Made by a program: the position numbers and the translations under genes
The notes under the pieces: generated by a model
Told to the model about the DNA's origin: nothing
The model's input: only the letters and a program-made list of their open reading frames with translations
Database searches by the model: none
In this document: in pieces, positions 53,543-62,396 of the stretch
Numbering within the stretch: the stretch's first letter is position 1
How the letters are laid out: each line of letters starts with the position of its first letter
Source: Salinivirga cyanobacteriivorans
Lineage (GTDB): Bacteria > Bacteroidota > Bacteroidia > Bacteroidales > Salinivirgaceae
Length of the DNA stretch: 64,000 bases
Direction: 5' to 3'
Assembly (NCBI RefSeq): GCF_001443605.1
Contig: NZ_CP013118.1
Span: 1,933,501-1,997,500 of the forward strand

Positions 53543-54783
53543 TGCGAAGATTATATTCCACCGGCATATCAGTCTATACAATTCTCATACGAATTGCTGC
53601 ATACTCCAACACCAAAGCCAGAAAGCTCATAAAAGGCAGAAAGGGCTGGAAAAAACAAATAACAAAAGTACCATCTGATAAGAAAGTTTTTTGGTTCCAT
53701 AGTGCAAGTCTGGGAGAATTTGAACAAGGGCGACCACTAATCGAAAAAATAAAAAAACAACATCCGGAAATTTTCATTCTGCTTACTTTTTATTCCCCAT
53801 CAGGATATGAGATCAGAAAAAACTATAAAAATGCCGATCTCATCATGTATTTACCACCGGATACTCAAAGAAACGCACGCTATTTTATCAAACATGCGCA
53901 TCCCGACCTGGCAGTTTTCATTAAATACGAATTTTGGTACAATTTCATATTTTACGCGAAAAAACAGGGTGCAAAGCTCTATTCCATTGCTACCCTTTTT
54001 CGTAACGGACAAATATTTTTTAAGCCATGGGGAAAGTGGTTCAGGAAACACCTTCAATACTTTGAGCATTTTTATGCACAAAACGACCAAACTGCATTAA
54101 TTGCAAAAAAATACAATCTTAAAAATATCACAGTAGCGGGTGATACCCGGTTCGACCGGGTTGCAGAGATAGCCAGTCAAAACGAAGAAATTGATTTGGT
54201 TAAAGAGTTTGCAGCAAACCACTTCACCATTATTGCAGGCAGTTCATGGCCCGCCGAACATAACTTACTGGTTAAATTATGCAACCACGGACATGATGAT
54301 ATTAAGTATATAATCGCACCTCATGAACTTAGCGAGAAACAATACGAGTTGCTCGAAAAAAACATTGGAGCAAAAGTCTCCAGGCTTTCTCAGGTTTCCA
54401 AAGACCAGATTAAAGACACCAGAGTACTGATAATCGATGGCATAGGTTTATTATCGAGGCTATATCGATATGGCAATATTGCAATAATTGGCGGAGGATT
54501 TGGCAAAGGCATTCATAATGTGCTCGAGCCTGCCGTTTACGGGTTACCTGTAATTTTTGGGCCGGCATATAAAAAGTTCCATGAAGCCGTATCTATGGTT
54601 GAACATAAAATTGCCTTTCCAATAAGCAACTACCAACAACTTGAAACGATTATCAGCGAGCTTTATCGCAACAAAGAGTATTTAGAAGAAAAGTCGACCC
54701 AAACCCGATTATTCGTTGAGCACCAGCTTGGAGCCACAGATTTGATCTTGCAAGAAATTGAAAAGCAGATTGTTAACCAATAA
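53542..54783 (+). CDS. waaA: 3-deoxy-D-manno-octulosonic acid (Kdo) transferase
   Basis: 413 residues from ATG 53542, inside the stop of the preceding gene; the frame to 53491 overlaps it. Adds Kdo to lipid A at the inner membrane. N-terminal helix anchor (RLYSTGISVYTILIRIAAY), then the GT-B glycosyltransferase: WFHSASLGEFEQGRPLIE (shortened to SASLGEFEQGRP), the GSSWPAEH segment and the C-terminal GGGFGKGIHNVLEPAVYGLPVIFG (shortened to GGFGKGIHNVLEPA). It makes the lipid A-Kdo core that the nearby LptC system would export. Confidence 0.95.
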   Translation: MRRLYSTGISVYTILIRIAAYSNTKARKLIKGRKGWKKQITKVPSDKKVFWFHSASLGEFEQGRPLIEKIKKQHPEIFILLTFYSPSGYEIRKNYKNADLIMYLPPDTQRNARYFIKHAHPDLAVFIKYEFWYNFIFYAKKQGAKLYSIATLFRNGQIFFKPWGKWFRKHLQYFEHFYAQNDQTALIAKKYNLKNITVAGDTRFDRVAEIASQNEEIDLVKEFAANHFTIIAGSSWPAEHNLLVKLCNHGHDDIKYIIAPHELSEKQYELLEKNIGAKVSRLSQVSKDQIKDTRVLIIDGIGLLSRLYRYGNIAIIGGGFGKGIHNVLEPAVYGLPVIFGPAYKKFHEAVSMVEHKIAFPISNYQQLETIISELYRNKEYLEEKSTQTRLFVEHQLGATDLILQEIEKQIVNQ

Positions 54784-54997
54784 TTAACAGATTTATTTTG
54801 TGAAAATAGAAATCAACCGATTAACCAACTATTATCCAAATTTTTAGACCCTCCTTTTTAAATAGTGTTAATAAACCAATTTTACTTTATTCATCTTTCA
54901 ATTTAAATTCGCTGTGAAAATAAATTGGCAAAAAGACAGCTTATATTTTTTGTCGGGTAAATAATTGATTATTAACATACTAACTGGGCTGAAGAAA

Positions 54998-57541
54998 ATG
55001 GAAATGGTCGCAACCAAAAAAGCAAAAAAGAACTACACGTATCAGGAGGCGTTGGAGAGCTCAATTGAATACTTCAATGGAGACGAATTAGCAGCAACCG
55101 TATGGATTAACAAATATGCTCTGAAAGATTCAGAGGGCAATCTGTACGAAAAGAATCCCAATGACATGCATTGGCGTATTGCAAATGAAATTCACCGTAT
55201 CGAGAAAAAGTATGCCAACCCCATGCCGGCAGAAGAAATTTTCGAAGTGCTTAAGCATTTCAAATACATTGTACCCCAGGGGAGCCCAATGGCCGGCATA
55301 GGCAATATGCATCAAATTGCTTCTCTATCGAACTGCTTTGTGGTCGGCAATGAGCGCATAGCCGATTCATACGGGGGCATAATGAAAACCGATCAGGAGC
55401 AGGTACAACTTATGAAGCGTAGAGGTGGCGTAGGACATGACCTGTCGCATATCAGGCCCAAAGGCAGTCAGGTCAAAAACAGTGCCCTCACCTCCACCGG
55501 GCTTGTACCATTTATGGAGCGCTTTTCAAATTCAACACGCGAAGTAGCTCAGGACGGACGAAGAGGAGCATTAATGCTCACTGTAAGTATTAAACATCCC
55601 GACAGTGAAGATTTTATCGATGCAAAACTCGAACAAGGCAAAATTACAGGTGCAAATGTTTCAGTAAAAATCGACCACGAATTTATGCGCGCTGTAATCG
55701 ACAACAAACCATACGTTCAACAATACCCAATCGAAAGCGACAAACCAAGTTTCACTAAGGAAATAGATGCTCGTCGCCTGTGGAAAAAAATTGTACACAA
55801 CGCATGGAAATCTGCAGAACCAGGTATTATGTTTTGGGATACCATTGCAGAAGAGTCGGTACCCGACAGTTACCCTGAACATGGTTTTAAAACTGTATCT
55901 ACAAACCCATGTGGTGAAATACCCTTGTGTCCTTATGACAGCTGTCGCTTATTGGCAATAAATCTGTATGGTTACGTAGAAAACCCATTCACTAAAAAAG
56001 CTAAATTCAACTTCGAAAAGTTCAAACAGCATGCTGCTATAGCGCATCGAATGATGGATGACATTATTGACCTTGAAGTTGAAAAAATTGATGCTATTTT
56101 AGAAAAAATTACAAGCGACCCTGAAGACGAAGAAATTAAATATGTAGAAAAAAGGCTTTGGGAAAAAATCAAAGAAAAAGCAGAACAGGGACGACGCACA
56201 GGTATTGGCATCACAGCTGAAGGTGATATGCTTGCTGCATTAGGCCTGCCTTACGGCAGTAAAAAAGGCATTGATTTCTCTGTTGAAGTACATAAAACCC
56301 TGGCTCTTTCTGTTTACCGTTCATCAACGGACCTTGCCAAAGATCGTGGTGCATTCCCAATTTACGATAGTAAAAAAGAGGCAGACAACCCATTTATAAA
56401 CAGGCTTAAAGAAGCAGACCCTGAACTTTACAAGAATATGGAAGCACATGGCAGACGCAACATTGCCATGCTTACTATCGCACCTACGGGTTCTACAAGT
56501 CTTATGACACAAACTACTTCAGGAATTGAACCGGTATTCCTGCCTGTATACCGAAGAAGAAGGAAAGTAAACCCCAATGATCAGGATGTAAAAGTCACCT
56601 TTATCGATGAAGTAGGAGATAGCTGGGAAGAGTATGTCGTATTCCACCATAAATTCATCACCTGGCTTGAGGCCAATGGTTATGACGTGGAAAAAGTACG
56701 CGAATACGATGAAACAGAATTAAACAAAGTTGTAGCCAAGTCGCCTTACCATCAATCTACATCGAATGACGTGGACTGGGTGAAAAAAGTACAAATGCAG
56801 GGCGCCATACAGAAATGGGTTGACCATAGCATTTCAGTAACTGTAAACCTACCCAAAGATGTAACAGAGGAAGTAGTGGGTAAGGTGTATGAAGAAGGAT
56901 GGAAATCGGGCTGCAAAGGCATAACAGTTTATAGAGACGGATCAAGATCTGGCGTACTGATTTCAAAAGACGACAAAAAAGAAGATAAGGTTACACGGGA
57001 GCTAAAACGCCCCAACAAATTAAAAGCAGATATTGTAAGGTTTAAAAACGCCCAGGAGCAGTGGATTGCTTTTATTGGATTGCTTGATGAGCAACCTTAC
57101 GAAATTTTCACCGGTATGGTAGACGAAGATGTGCTGCCTGTACCAAAATCCATATCAAAAGGCTATATCATAAAAAACAAAGACGAAAATGATGTAACCC
57201 GGTACGATTTTCAGTATGTTAATAAATACGGGTATCGTACAACCATTGAAGGACTTTCTCATAAATTCGATAAAGAGTACTGGAACTACGCCAAATTAAT
57301 TTCCAGCGTATTGCGTTACGGAATGCCCATACCTAACGTAGTTACGCTTGTAGGTTCGCTACAATTAGATAGTGCCAATATCAACACGTGGAAAAATGGT
57401 GTAGAAAGGGCTCTCAAGCGTTATATCCCTAATGGAACAAAAGCAGAAGGTCAACGCTGTAAAAACTGCAACTCAGAAAATCTGATTTACCAGGAAGGTT
57501 GTTTGATTTGTTCTGATTGTGGTTCTTCAGAATGCGGTTAA
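54998..57541 (+). CDS. nrdJ: Adenosylcobalamin-dependent (class II) ribonucleotide reductase
   Basis: 847 residues from ATG 54998; the frame to 54965 begins with a TTG and lacks family similarity. Reduces ribonucleotides with vitamin B12. First active-site cysteine is in SNCFVVGNERI, the radical-site NxCxE is in TNPCGEIPL, and the loop APTGSTSLMTQTTSGIEPVF (start shown) is conserved. SGCKGITVYRDGSR is the NrdJ C-terminal signature. A TSCPD-like domain and a final zinc-ribbon with CKNC, CLIC, CSDC and SECG pairs end the protein, supplying redox cysteines. No cobalamin riboswitch was recognised in the 214 bases upstream. Confidence 0.96.
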   Translation: MEMVATKKAKKNYTYQEALESSIEYFNGDELAATVWINKYALKDSEGNLYEKNPNDMHWRIANEIHRIEKKYANPMPAEEIFEVLKHFKYIVPQGSPMAGIGNMHQIASLSNCFVVGNERIADSYGGIMKTDQEQVQLMKRRGGVGHDLSHIRPKGSQVKNSALTSTGLVPFMERFSNSTREVAQDGRRGALMLTVSIKHPDSEDFIDAKLEQGKITGANVSVKIDHEFMRAVIDNKPYVQQYPIESDKPSFTKEIDARRLWKKIVHNAWKSAEPGIMFWDTIAEESVPDSYPEHGFKTVSTNPCGEIPLCPYDSCRLLAINLYGYVENPFTKKAKFNFEKFKQHAAIAHRMMDDIIDLEVEKIDAILEKITSDPEDEEIKYVEKRLWEKIKEKAEQGRRTGIGITAEGDMLAALGLPYGSKKGIDFSVEVHKTLALSVYRSSTDLAKDRGAFPIYDSKKEADNPFINRLKEADPELYKNMEAHGRRNIAMLTIAPTGSTSLMTQTTSGIEPVFLPVYRRRRKVNPNDQDVKVTFIDEVGDSWEEYVVFHHKFITWLEANGYDVEKVREYDETELNKVVAKSPYHQSTSNDVDWVKKVQMQGAIQKWVDHSISVTVNLPKDVTEEVVGKVYEEGWKSGCKGITVYRDGSRSGVLISKDDKKEDKVTRELKRPNKLKADIVRFKNAQEQWIAFIGLLDEQPYEIFTGMVDEDVLPVPKSISKGYIIKNKDENDVTRYDFQYVNKYGYRTTIEGLSHKFDKEYWNYAKLISSVLRYGMPIPNVVTLVGSLQLDSANINTWKNGVERALKRYIPNGTKAEGQRCKNCNSENLIYQEGCLICSDCGSSECG

Positions 57542-57560
57542 GAATTTTATGAGTACATTA

Positions 57561-57587
57561 AAACCCGCTCAATGAGCGGGTTTTTTT
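57561..57587 (+). terminator. Terminator of nrdJ
   Basis: AAACCCGCT (57561-57569) and AGCGGGTTT (57575-57583) with a 5-base loop, followed by a T-run to 57587. Confidence 0.93.
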
Positions 57588-57624
57588 ATGAAAAACCAGT
57601 GAATTATTAACAGTAATTTACATA

Positions 57625-57639
57625 AAAAATCGTTTATTT
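57625..57639 (+). repeat. 15-bp direct repeat, left copy
   Basis: AAAAATCGTTTATTT, identical to 58000-58014. The two copies flank the 64-residue gene and the hairpin RNA. AT-rich, so chance is possible. Confidence 0.5.
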
Positions 57640-57658
57640 GCTTGTCAACCAATAAAAA

Positions 57659-57853
57659 TCAACGTGATTTTAAACACTTCCGATGTTGAGCAAGCCAGTT
57701 GTCAATCTCTTGTTCCGACATTTCCTGAGCCAGATCATAACGCTTTTCAAATGGAAGTTGACGAATTTCATGAAAAGAACAGCCGGGTAGCTCCTGGCCA
57801 AAAGGGCAATCATACAATAACCCGTATAAGATGGACTCCTTTTCAAAATTCAT
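57659..57853 (-). CDS. Small conserved-looking cytoplasmic protein with cysteines
   Basis: 64 residues. Features CPFGQELPGCSFHEIRQLP and a helical tail EQEIDNWLAQHRKCL. The C-x(8)-C...C pattern resembles a short Bacteroidota family of the CPxG...C...HxxC kind that I recall without name or function. A frame on the other strand (57664-57855) has no such features and is rejected. The start codon lies directly after the T-run of the hairpin RNA at 57854-57928, so the gene may depend on read-through of that hairpin. Confidence 0.6.
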   Translation of the reverse strand: MNFEKESILYGLLYDCPFGQELPGCSFHEIRQLPFEKRYDLAQEMSEQEIDNWLAQHRKCLKSR

Positions 57854-57928
57854 AAAAAAATGCGTGGTCTAAGTCTTCTGCCTCAAGGTACCGCCAAGCA
57901 CCCCTCCAGGTAAAGAATAGACCACGCA
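57854..57928 (-). ncRNA. Candidate small structured RNA ending in an intrinsic terminator
   Basis: On the minus strand the RNA would run from about 57928 to 57854. Perfect 11-base arms TGCGTGGTCTA (57928-57918 on minus) and TAGACCACGCA (57871-57861) enclose 46 bases, with an inner CCT/AGG and UCUU/AAGA pairing, and are followed by a T7 run (57860-57854). A near-match -7 box, GAATTTTG, lies just upstream on the minus strand (57935-57928). It lacks the GGAA tetraloop and flanking bases of the SRP RNA core. It is either an unassigned small RNA or a structured leader/attenuator of the 64-residue gene. Confidence 0.6.
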
Positions 57929-58164
57929 AAATTCTTATGCATGATCTTTCAAATATTCCCCTGGAGTTGAATTTTGGCGGTTTTGAGACCGGAATATTTA
58001 AAAATCGTTTATTTCTTTAACAAAGAAACTGAAAAAAATAATTGCAACCTAAAAATTTACTTCAAAACTAATTTTAATAAGACTTCACGCCCTTTAAAGT
58101 TCAAAGTAAAATGTTATTTTGATTCTATTCAACAGGTATTTTACACCATTATCGGCACCTGGAA
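57929..58164. other. Intergenic remainder, AT-rich
   Basis: No gene seen between the hairpin RNA and the following lipoprotein gene end. A small palindrome TTTCTTT-AAC-AAAGAAA lies at about 58012-58028, and the second copy of the 15-base repeat at 58000-58014. Confidence 0.45.
58000..58014 (+). repeat. 15-bp direct repeat, right copy
   Basis: AAAAATCGTTTATTT, identical to 57625-57639. Confidence 0.5.
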
Positions 58165-58881
58165 CTACAATGCGCCTGGGAACGACAAATGTAATGTAAA
58201 CCAAATATCGATATCCAAATCAAGAACTTTGTAGCCATTAGGCGCTGCTGCAGTTCTTTGAGTTGAAGAATAATTCTGCCTCATAGCGGTTGCTCTTTTC
58301 TGCTCCACAGGATCGTTCACTTCGGTAGTACCACGTAAATTTACCCTGTTAGCTTGCCCGGGGTTTAAATTTGTATGTGATTCGATGCCAATGGCAATTT
58401 CATCAAAGCCTTCAAGAAGTTCGCGCGGCCATTGAATTTTTAGATCGTACTTCTGATCGTCCAAATCTGCATTTACTTTAAAATTATATTGTGAAGTAAT
58501 GTCAATGGTGTCTTTTTCACCAATTTCATAAAGGGTGAGCTGTCTCTGCCCAGGTTTATCATTCTGTACTTTCGGGCTCTTTTCGTCAAACACATTACTA
58601 TATTCAAGAATGTATTTCACATGGCGTTTATTTTTTTCGGCAAAATAAATACGCAGAGGGTTTTTCAATAACTGACCAGTGGTTACAGAATTGGCAGTAT
58701 GCAGCCATAGGCGCACCCATTCATCATTAGTTAATACTTCATAAAAAAGTAGTCTTGGTTGATGACAAAACCTGGGCATTTCGTTATTGGCTCCAATTTT
58801 ACCAGCATACATATCTTCTGTGGGAGCACAAGCACTAACAAGCAAGAACAAAAGGAGCAATATATAAAGGAGGTGCTTCAT
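58165..58881 (-). CDS. Exported lipoprotein, unknown, GldH-unlike
   Basis: 238 residues from ATG 58881; the frame to 58986 overlaps the upstream gene and has no signal peptide. The lipobox is VSAC (cysteine about residue 18). The mature protein looks beta-rich: RLWLHTANSVTTGQLL, RIYFAEKNKRHVKYILEYSN (shortened) and LDLDIDIWFTLHLSFPGA near the end. No family recognised; I first considered GldH but the pattern does not fit. It follows the next gene (58895-59416) after 13 bases, so both are likely co-transcribed. Confidence 0.75.
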   Translation of the reverse strand: MKHLLYILLLLFLLVSACAPTEDMYAGKIGANNEMPRFCHQPRLLFYEVLTNDEWVRLWLHTANSVTTGQLLKNPLRIYFAEKNKRHVKYILEYSNVFDEKSPKVQNDKPGQRQLTLYEIGEKDTIDITSQYNFKVNADLDDQKYDLKIQWPRELLEGFDEIAIGIESHTNLNPGQANRVNLRGTTEVNDPVEQKRATAMRQNYSSTQRTAAAPNGYKVLDLDIDIWFTLHLSFPGAL

Positions 58882-58894
58882 GAAAAACCTTAAA

Positions 58895-59416
58895 TTAATC
58901 AGCGTCAAGCAATATGCATCGCATAATATACTGAATATCGCCCTGGTACCTTTTACGAATATCTTTTCTGATATAACCTCCGCCATCGATAAAATATTTT
59001 ATTTGAACAGCAGGTTTATCAAGCAGCATTTGGTATTGTTCTTTTGAAAGGTTAAAAATAAGCAGAGAAGATACCTTCATAAACCCTCCTGATGATTCGG
59101 TCTCCGGCATATCACGTGCCTGCAACTCTACACTTGTTTGATCAGCAAAAATGATTTCAAATGGTTCAGATGCATTTATGGTAAAGCTGTTATACCTGTA
59201 ATATCGTACCTTCAAGTATTTGTTTTCGCCAATACACTGAGCTTTCATGAAAAGTGGTTGATCATTCACTTCAGTTATTTCAACCGGTTCGGTTCTTTTC
59301 ACAACCATTTCTGTCACAGCATCAATTTCGTTTTTTTCATAGCGGCACTTTTGAGCCAACCCCTGATTGAACGATATAACGATAAAGAAAAATAGGGTAA
59401 TCTGAATAATTTTCAT
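58895..59416 (-). CDS. Exported protein of unknown function
   Basis: 173 residues with a signal peptide (KIIQITLFFFIVISFNQGLAQ). Mature protein has one region with strands YLKVRYYRYNSFTINASEPFEI (shortened) and a helical end KDIRKRYQGDIQYIM. Two cysteines at the ends (QKCRYE and MRCILL). Pairs with the following lipoprotein gene; no family recognised. Confidence 0.7.
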   Translation of the reverse strand: MKIIQITLFFFIVISFNQGLAQKCRYEKNEIDAVTEMVVKRTEPVEITEVNDQPLFMKAQCIGENKYLKVRYYRYNSFTINASEPFEIIFADQTSVELQARDMPETESSGGFMKVSSLLIFNLSKEQYQMLLDKPAVQIKYFIDGGGYIRKDIRKRYQGDIQYIMRCILLDAD

Positions 59417-59579
59417 AAAGCGGCTTGTTTTAATCTGCCAATCTGCAAAAGTAATAATGTTTTAGCTATAAATGAAGCGAATAGATTCGAAATTCAATCT
59501 TTCTCTCTGTTATAAACATTTCATTAACAAACACAAAGCTACGGAAAAAGCCATATCTGCAACAAAAAAAGTGACACTA

Positions 59580-59609
59580 TTGCAACGAGGCACAATTTTC
59601 TTACCTTTG
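59580..59609 (+). promoter_or_regulatory. Promoter of the cyclophilin-FKBP operon
   Basis: TTG (59580-59582), 19-base spacer, TACCTTTG (59602-59609), an exact -7 box. It lies about 77 bases ahead of the cyclophilin ATG, leaving a leader of about 70 bases. Confidence 0.68.
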
Positions 59610-59685
59610 CTGTTTGTATAATAACTGATAATCAACAATTAGTAACCACATAAAACCTGATGATAATCAGGCAAAACTCTAAAAA

Positions 59686-60144
59686 ATGAAGAAAGCTAAA
59701 ATTGAAACCGAAAAGGGTACCATGGTGGCTGAGCTTTATGAAAAAGAAACCCCCGGTACAGTTGATAATTTTGTAAAACTATCGAACGATGGTTTTTATA
59801 ATGGCTTGCGTTTCCACCGGGTAATCCCCGGATTTGTAGCCCAGGGTGGATGTCCGCATTCTAAGAACCCCGATGATCCAAAAGCAGGCACAGGAGGCCC
59901 CGGATACACGATTAAGTGTGAAACCGATGCTGAAAAGCAATACCATGACAGAGGTGTGCTTTCGATGGCACATGCAGGACGCGATACCGGAGGGTCGCAG
60001 TTTTTTATTGTACATAGTCGCCAAAACACGCAACATCTTGATGGACAACACACTTGTTTTGGCAAAATCATTGAGGGTGATGAAGTAATCGATGATATCA
60101 AAGCAGGAGACTTAATCGAGAAAATAACAATTATTGAATCATAA
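59686..60144 (+). CDS. Peptidyl-prolyl cis-trans isomerase, cyclophilin type
   Basis: 152 residues with no signal peptide, so cytoplasmic. Speeds Xaa-Pro isomerisation during folding. Catalytic segment [13 protein letters not shown] (with the active Arg), the [10 protein letters not shown] core and [15 protein letters not shown] are all present. It is followed after 14 bases by the FKBP gene, so the two isomerases are co-transcribed. Confidence 0.95.
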   Translation: MKKAKIETEKGTMVAELYEKETPGTVDNFVKLSNDGFYNGLRFHRVIPGFVAQGGCPHSKNPDDPKAGTGGPGYTIKCETDAEKQYHDRGVLSMAHAGRDTGGSQFFIVHSRQNTQHLDGQHTCFGKIIEGDEVIDDIKAGDLIEKITIIES

Positions 60145-60158
60145 AAGGACGAATTAAC

Positions 60159-61145
60159 ATGAAATTGACACAAATTATCGCAATACTGGCCATCAGCGCC
60201 GTATTTTTTGCATGCAACAATCAGAATGCATCAAAATCTGAAATGAAAACCCAAAAAGACTCAACCAGCTATGCACTTGGCGCACTTCAGGCTGAGGGAT
60301 TCCTGGACCAAATGGAGAAATTCAAAGTATTGAAGCACATCGATACAAAATGGTTTCTTAAAGGTGCCGAAGACTACACAAGCGGCGAAAAAGCAATGGA
60401 CTTTTCTTCAGTGCAAATGACACTTAGCAATGTGATTAGAAATATCCAGGCCGACTCTGCCTACACCATGCCTGAAGCATCAACTGGTGAAGAGATGCAG
60501 AATGTAAGCGACAGCTTTGGATATGCGCTAGGTGCACAGTTGGTAGAAGGCATCAACAGAACATTGGTACAAATGAAAGCTACTGCTGATATTGACAGTT
60601 CTTTTGTAATGACCGGAATTAATGACGTTATGACAGACTCCAGTCAAATTGACCAAAAAACCGGAACTGAACTGTTGAACAAAATGGTACAAAAGGCACG
60701 CGCTGCTCAAATGGAAGCACAACAGCAACAAGAAAGTGCCAATGCTGAACAATATGCCGACAATAAAAAAGCCGGCGAAGATTTTCTTGAAGAAAACAAA
60801 CAACGCCCTGAAGTTAAAGTAACAGAATCAGGCTTGCAGTACGAAGTACTGAAAAAAGGAACCGGTGCCAGTCCAGCAGCTACCGATAAAGTTAAAGTGC
60901 ACTACCACGGTACTTTAATTGACGGAACTGTTTTCGATAGCAGTGTTGAACGCGGCGAGCCCATTACATTTGGGTTGAACCAGGTAATTCCAGGTTGGAC
61001 AGAAGGCGTACAGCTCATGAAAGAAGGTGCTAAATACAAGTTCTACATTCCACAAGAACTTGCTTACGGTGGTGCCGACAAAGGAAAAATCAAACCATAC
61101 TCAACCCTTATTTTCGAAGTTGAGTTGCTCGAAGTTGTAAAATAA
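60159..61145 (+). CDS. FKBP-type peptidyl-prolyl isomerase lipoprotein with doubled N-terminal domain
   Basis: 328 residues. Lipobox FFAC (cysteine about residue 19). Two FKBP_N-like helical segments, DSTSYALGALQAEGF (about 34-48) and DSFGYALGAQLVEGI (about 113-127), precede a Q/A/E-rich coiled linker (about 178-215) and one FKBP domain (about 235-328) with VHYHGTLIDGTVFDSS, VIPGWTEGVQLM and the ending EVELLEVVK. FkpA/Mip proteins have one such N-terminal module; two in tandem is unusual. It acts in the periplasm and complements the cytoplasmic cyclophilin in front. Confidence 0.92.
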   Translation: MKLTQIIAILAISAVFFACNNQNASKSEMKTQKDSTSYALGALQAEGFLDQMEKFKVLKHIDTKWFLKGAEDYTSGEKAMDFSSVQMTLSNVIRNIQADSAYTMPEASTGEEMQNVSDSFGYALGAQLVEGINRTLVQMKATADIDSSFVMTGINDVMTDSSQIDQKTGTELLNKMVQKARAAQMEAQQQQESANAEQYADNKKAGEDFLEENKQRPEVKVTESGLQYEVLKKGTGASPAATDKVKVHYHGTLIDGTVFDSSVERGEPITFGLNQVIPGWTEGVQLMKEGAKYKFYIPQELAYGGADKGKIKPYSTLIFEVELLEVVK

Positions 61146-61170
61146 AACAAACAAGCAATTGATATTTATA

Positions 61171-61199
61171 AAGGAGGCTTTCGGGCCTCCTTTTTTTTA
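61171..61199 (+). terminator. Terminator of the cyclophilin-FKBP operon
   Basis: AAGGAGGC (61171-61178) and GCCTCCTT (61185-61192) with a 6-base loop, followed by T residues to 61198. Confidence 0.93.
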
Positions 61200-61282
61200 T
61201 TATCTAAAAATGAATTAGTTGAATACTCAACATTTTACCCGGAGTTTTGTAAATTTGATAAACCTCATAAAAACAAAACACC

Positions 61283-62338
61283 ATGAATTACGATCAAATT
61301 GCTGAATTACTTGGCGCTGATGCAAAAAAGCTTTTGGAACACAAATCCACTACCATCGACAAAAGCAAACTGCACCTACCCGGCCCCGACTTTATAGACC
61401 GGGTATTCTATCACACCAACCGCAAACCACAAGTTTTGCGTAACCTGCAAGCGACCTTTAACCACGGCAGGCTCGGAGGCACAGGCTACCTATCGCTATT
61501 GCCGGTCGATCAGGGCATAGAACACTCCGCGGGAGCTTCATTTGCACCGAATCCCGATTATTTTGACCCTGAAAACATTGTAAAACTGGCCATAGAAGGT
61601 GGTACAAACGGCGTAGCCTCAACCATTGGTGTGCTGGCTGCAGTTTCGCGCAAATATGCGCACAAAATACCGTTTATTGTAAAATTAAACCATAACGAGT
61701 TGCTTACATACCCCAATACTTACGATCAAATTATGTTTGGCTCTGTTGAAGAAGCCTATGAACTTGGTGCCATGGGTGTGGGAGCCACCATTTATTTTGG
61801 CTCTGAAGATTCGAACCGGCAAATTCAGGAAGTAGCAGCAGCATTTGAACGTGCGCACGAACTCGGCATGTACACCGTTTTGTGGTGCTACCTGCGCAAT
61901 TCAGAATTCAAACGCGATCAGGATTATCATACTGCAGCCGATTTGACAGGGCAGGCCAACCACATTGGCGTGACTATACAGGCAGACATCATCAAACAAA
62001 AGCTCCCGACCAACAATGGCGGATTCAAAGCCATTAAATTCGGGAAAACGCATGACAAGGTTTACTCAGAGCTCACTTCTGATAACCCCATAGATCTGAC
62101 GCGGTACCAGGTGGCCAACAACTATATGGGCCGGGCAGGCCTTATTAATTCAGGAGGAGCCTCAAAAGGCGAATCTGATTTGGCAGATGCCGTAACCACA
62201 GCCGTAGTCAACAAACGCGCGGGTGGCACAGGACTGATTTCAGGCCGGAAAGCCTTCCAAAAACCCATGAAAGAGGGAGTTAAACTACTCAACGCCATTC
62301 AGGATGTGTACCTGGAAGAACAAATTGATATTGCTTAA
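61283..62338 (+). CDS. Class I fructose-bisphosphate aldolase, FbaB/DhnA type
   Basis: 351 residues. Schiff-base aldolase of the archaeal/DhnA kind. Segments include [42 protein letters not shown] and the region [18 protein letters not shown] with a lysine suited to the Schiff base. Length and pattern fit the FbaB group. An exact -7 box (TAAATTTG, 61250-61257) lies 26 bases ahead of the ATG. Confidence 0.92.
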   Translation: MNYDQIAELLGADAKKLLEHKSTTIDKSKLHLPGPDFIDRVFYHTNRKPQVLRNLQATFNHGRLGGTGYLSLLPVDQGIEHSAGASFAPNPDYFDPENIVKLAIEGGTNGVASTIGVLAAVSRKYAHKIPFIVKLNHNELLTYPNTYDQIMFGSVEEAYELGAMGVGATIYFGSEDSNRQIQEVAAAFERAHELGMYTVLWCYLRNSEFKRDQDYHTAADLTGQANHIGVTIQADIIKQKLPTNNGGFKAIKFGKTHDKVYSELTSDNPIDLTRYQVANNYMGRAGLINSGGASKGESDLADAVTTAVVNKRAGGTGLISGRKAFQKPMKEGVKLLNAIQDVYLEEQIDIA

Positions 62339-62350
62339 AAGGTTTTATAT

Positions 62351-62385
62351 GTGAGGGTTTCATCATAATCGAAGCCCTCACTTTT
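62351..62385 (+). terminator. Terminator of the aldolase gene
   Basis: GTGAGGGTTTC (62351-62361) and GAAGCCCTCAC (62371-62381) pair with one G-T, then TTTT. Confidence 0.78.
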
Positions 62386-62396
62386 CCAAAGATTGT

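Noticed and set aside
54784..54997. Cobalamin riboswitch ahead of the B12-dependent reductase
   Set aside because: No B12-box-like conserved segment or suitable hairpins seen in the short leader.
57664..57855. 63-residue frame on the + strand opposite the small cysteine gene
   Set aside because: Mirror of the minus-strand gene; no recognisable features.
57854..57928. Hairpin as signal recognition particle (4.5S) RNA
   Set aside because: Shape and T-run fit, but the conserved GGAA tetraloop with its flanking CAGG and AGCAG bases is missing and the RNA is short.
58165..58881. GldH gliding lipoprotein
   Set aside because: Similar position and size, but the sequence pattern does not match what I recall of GldH.
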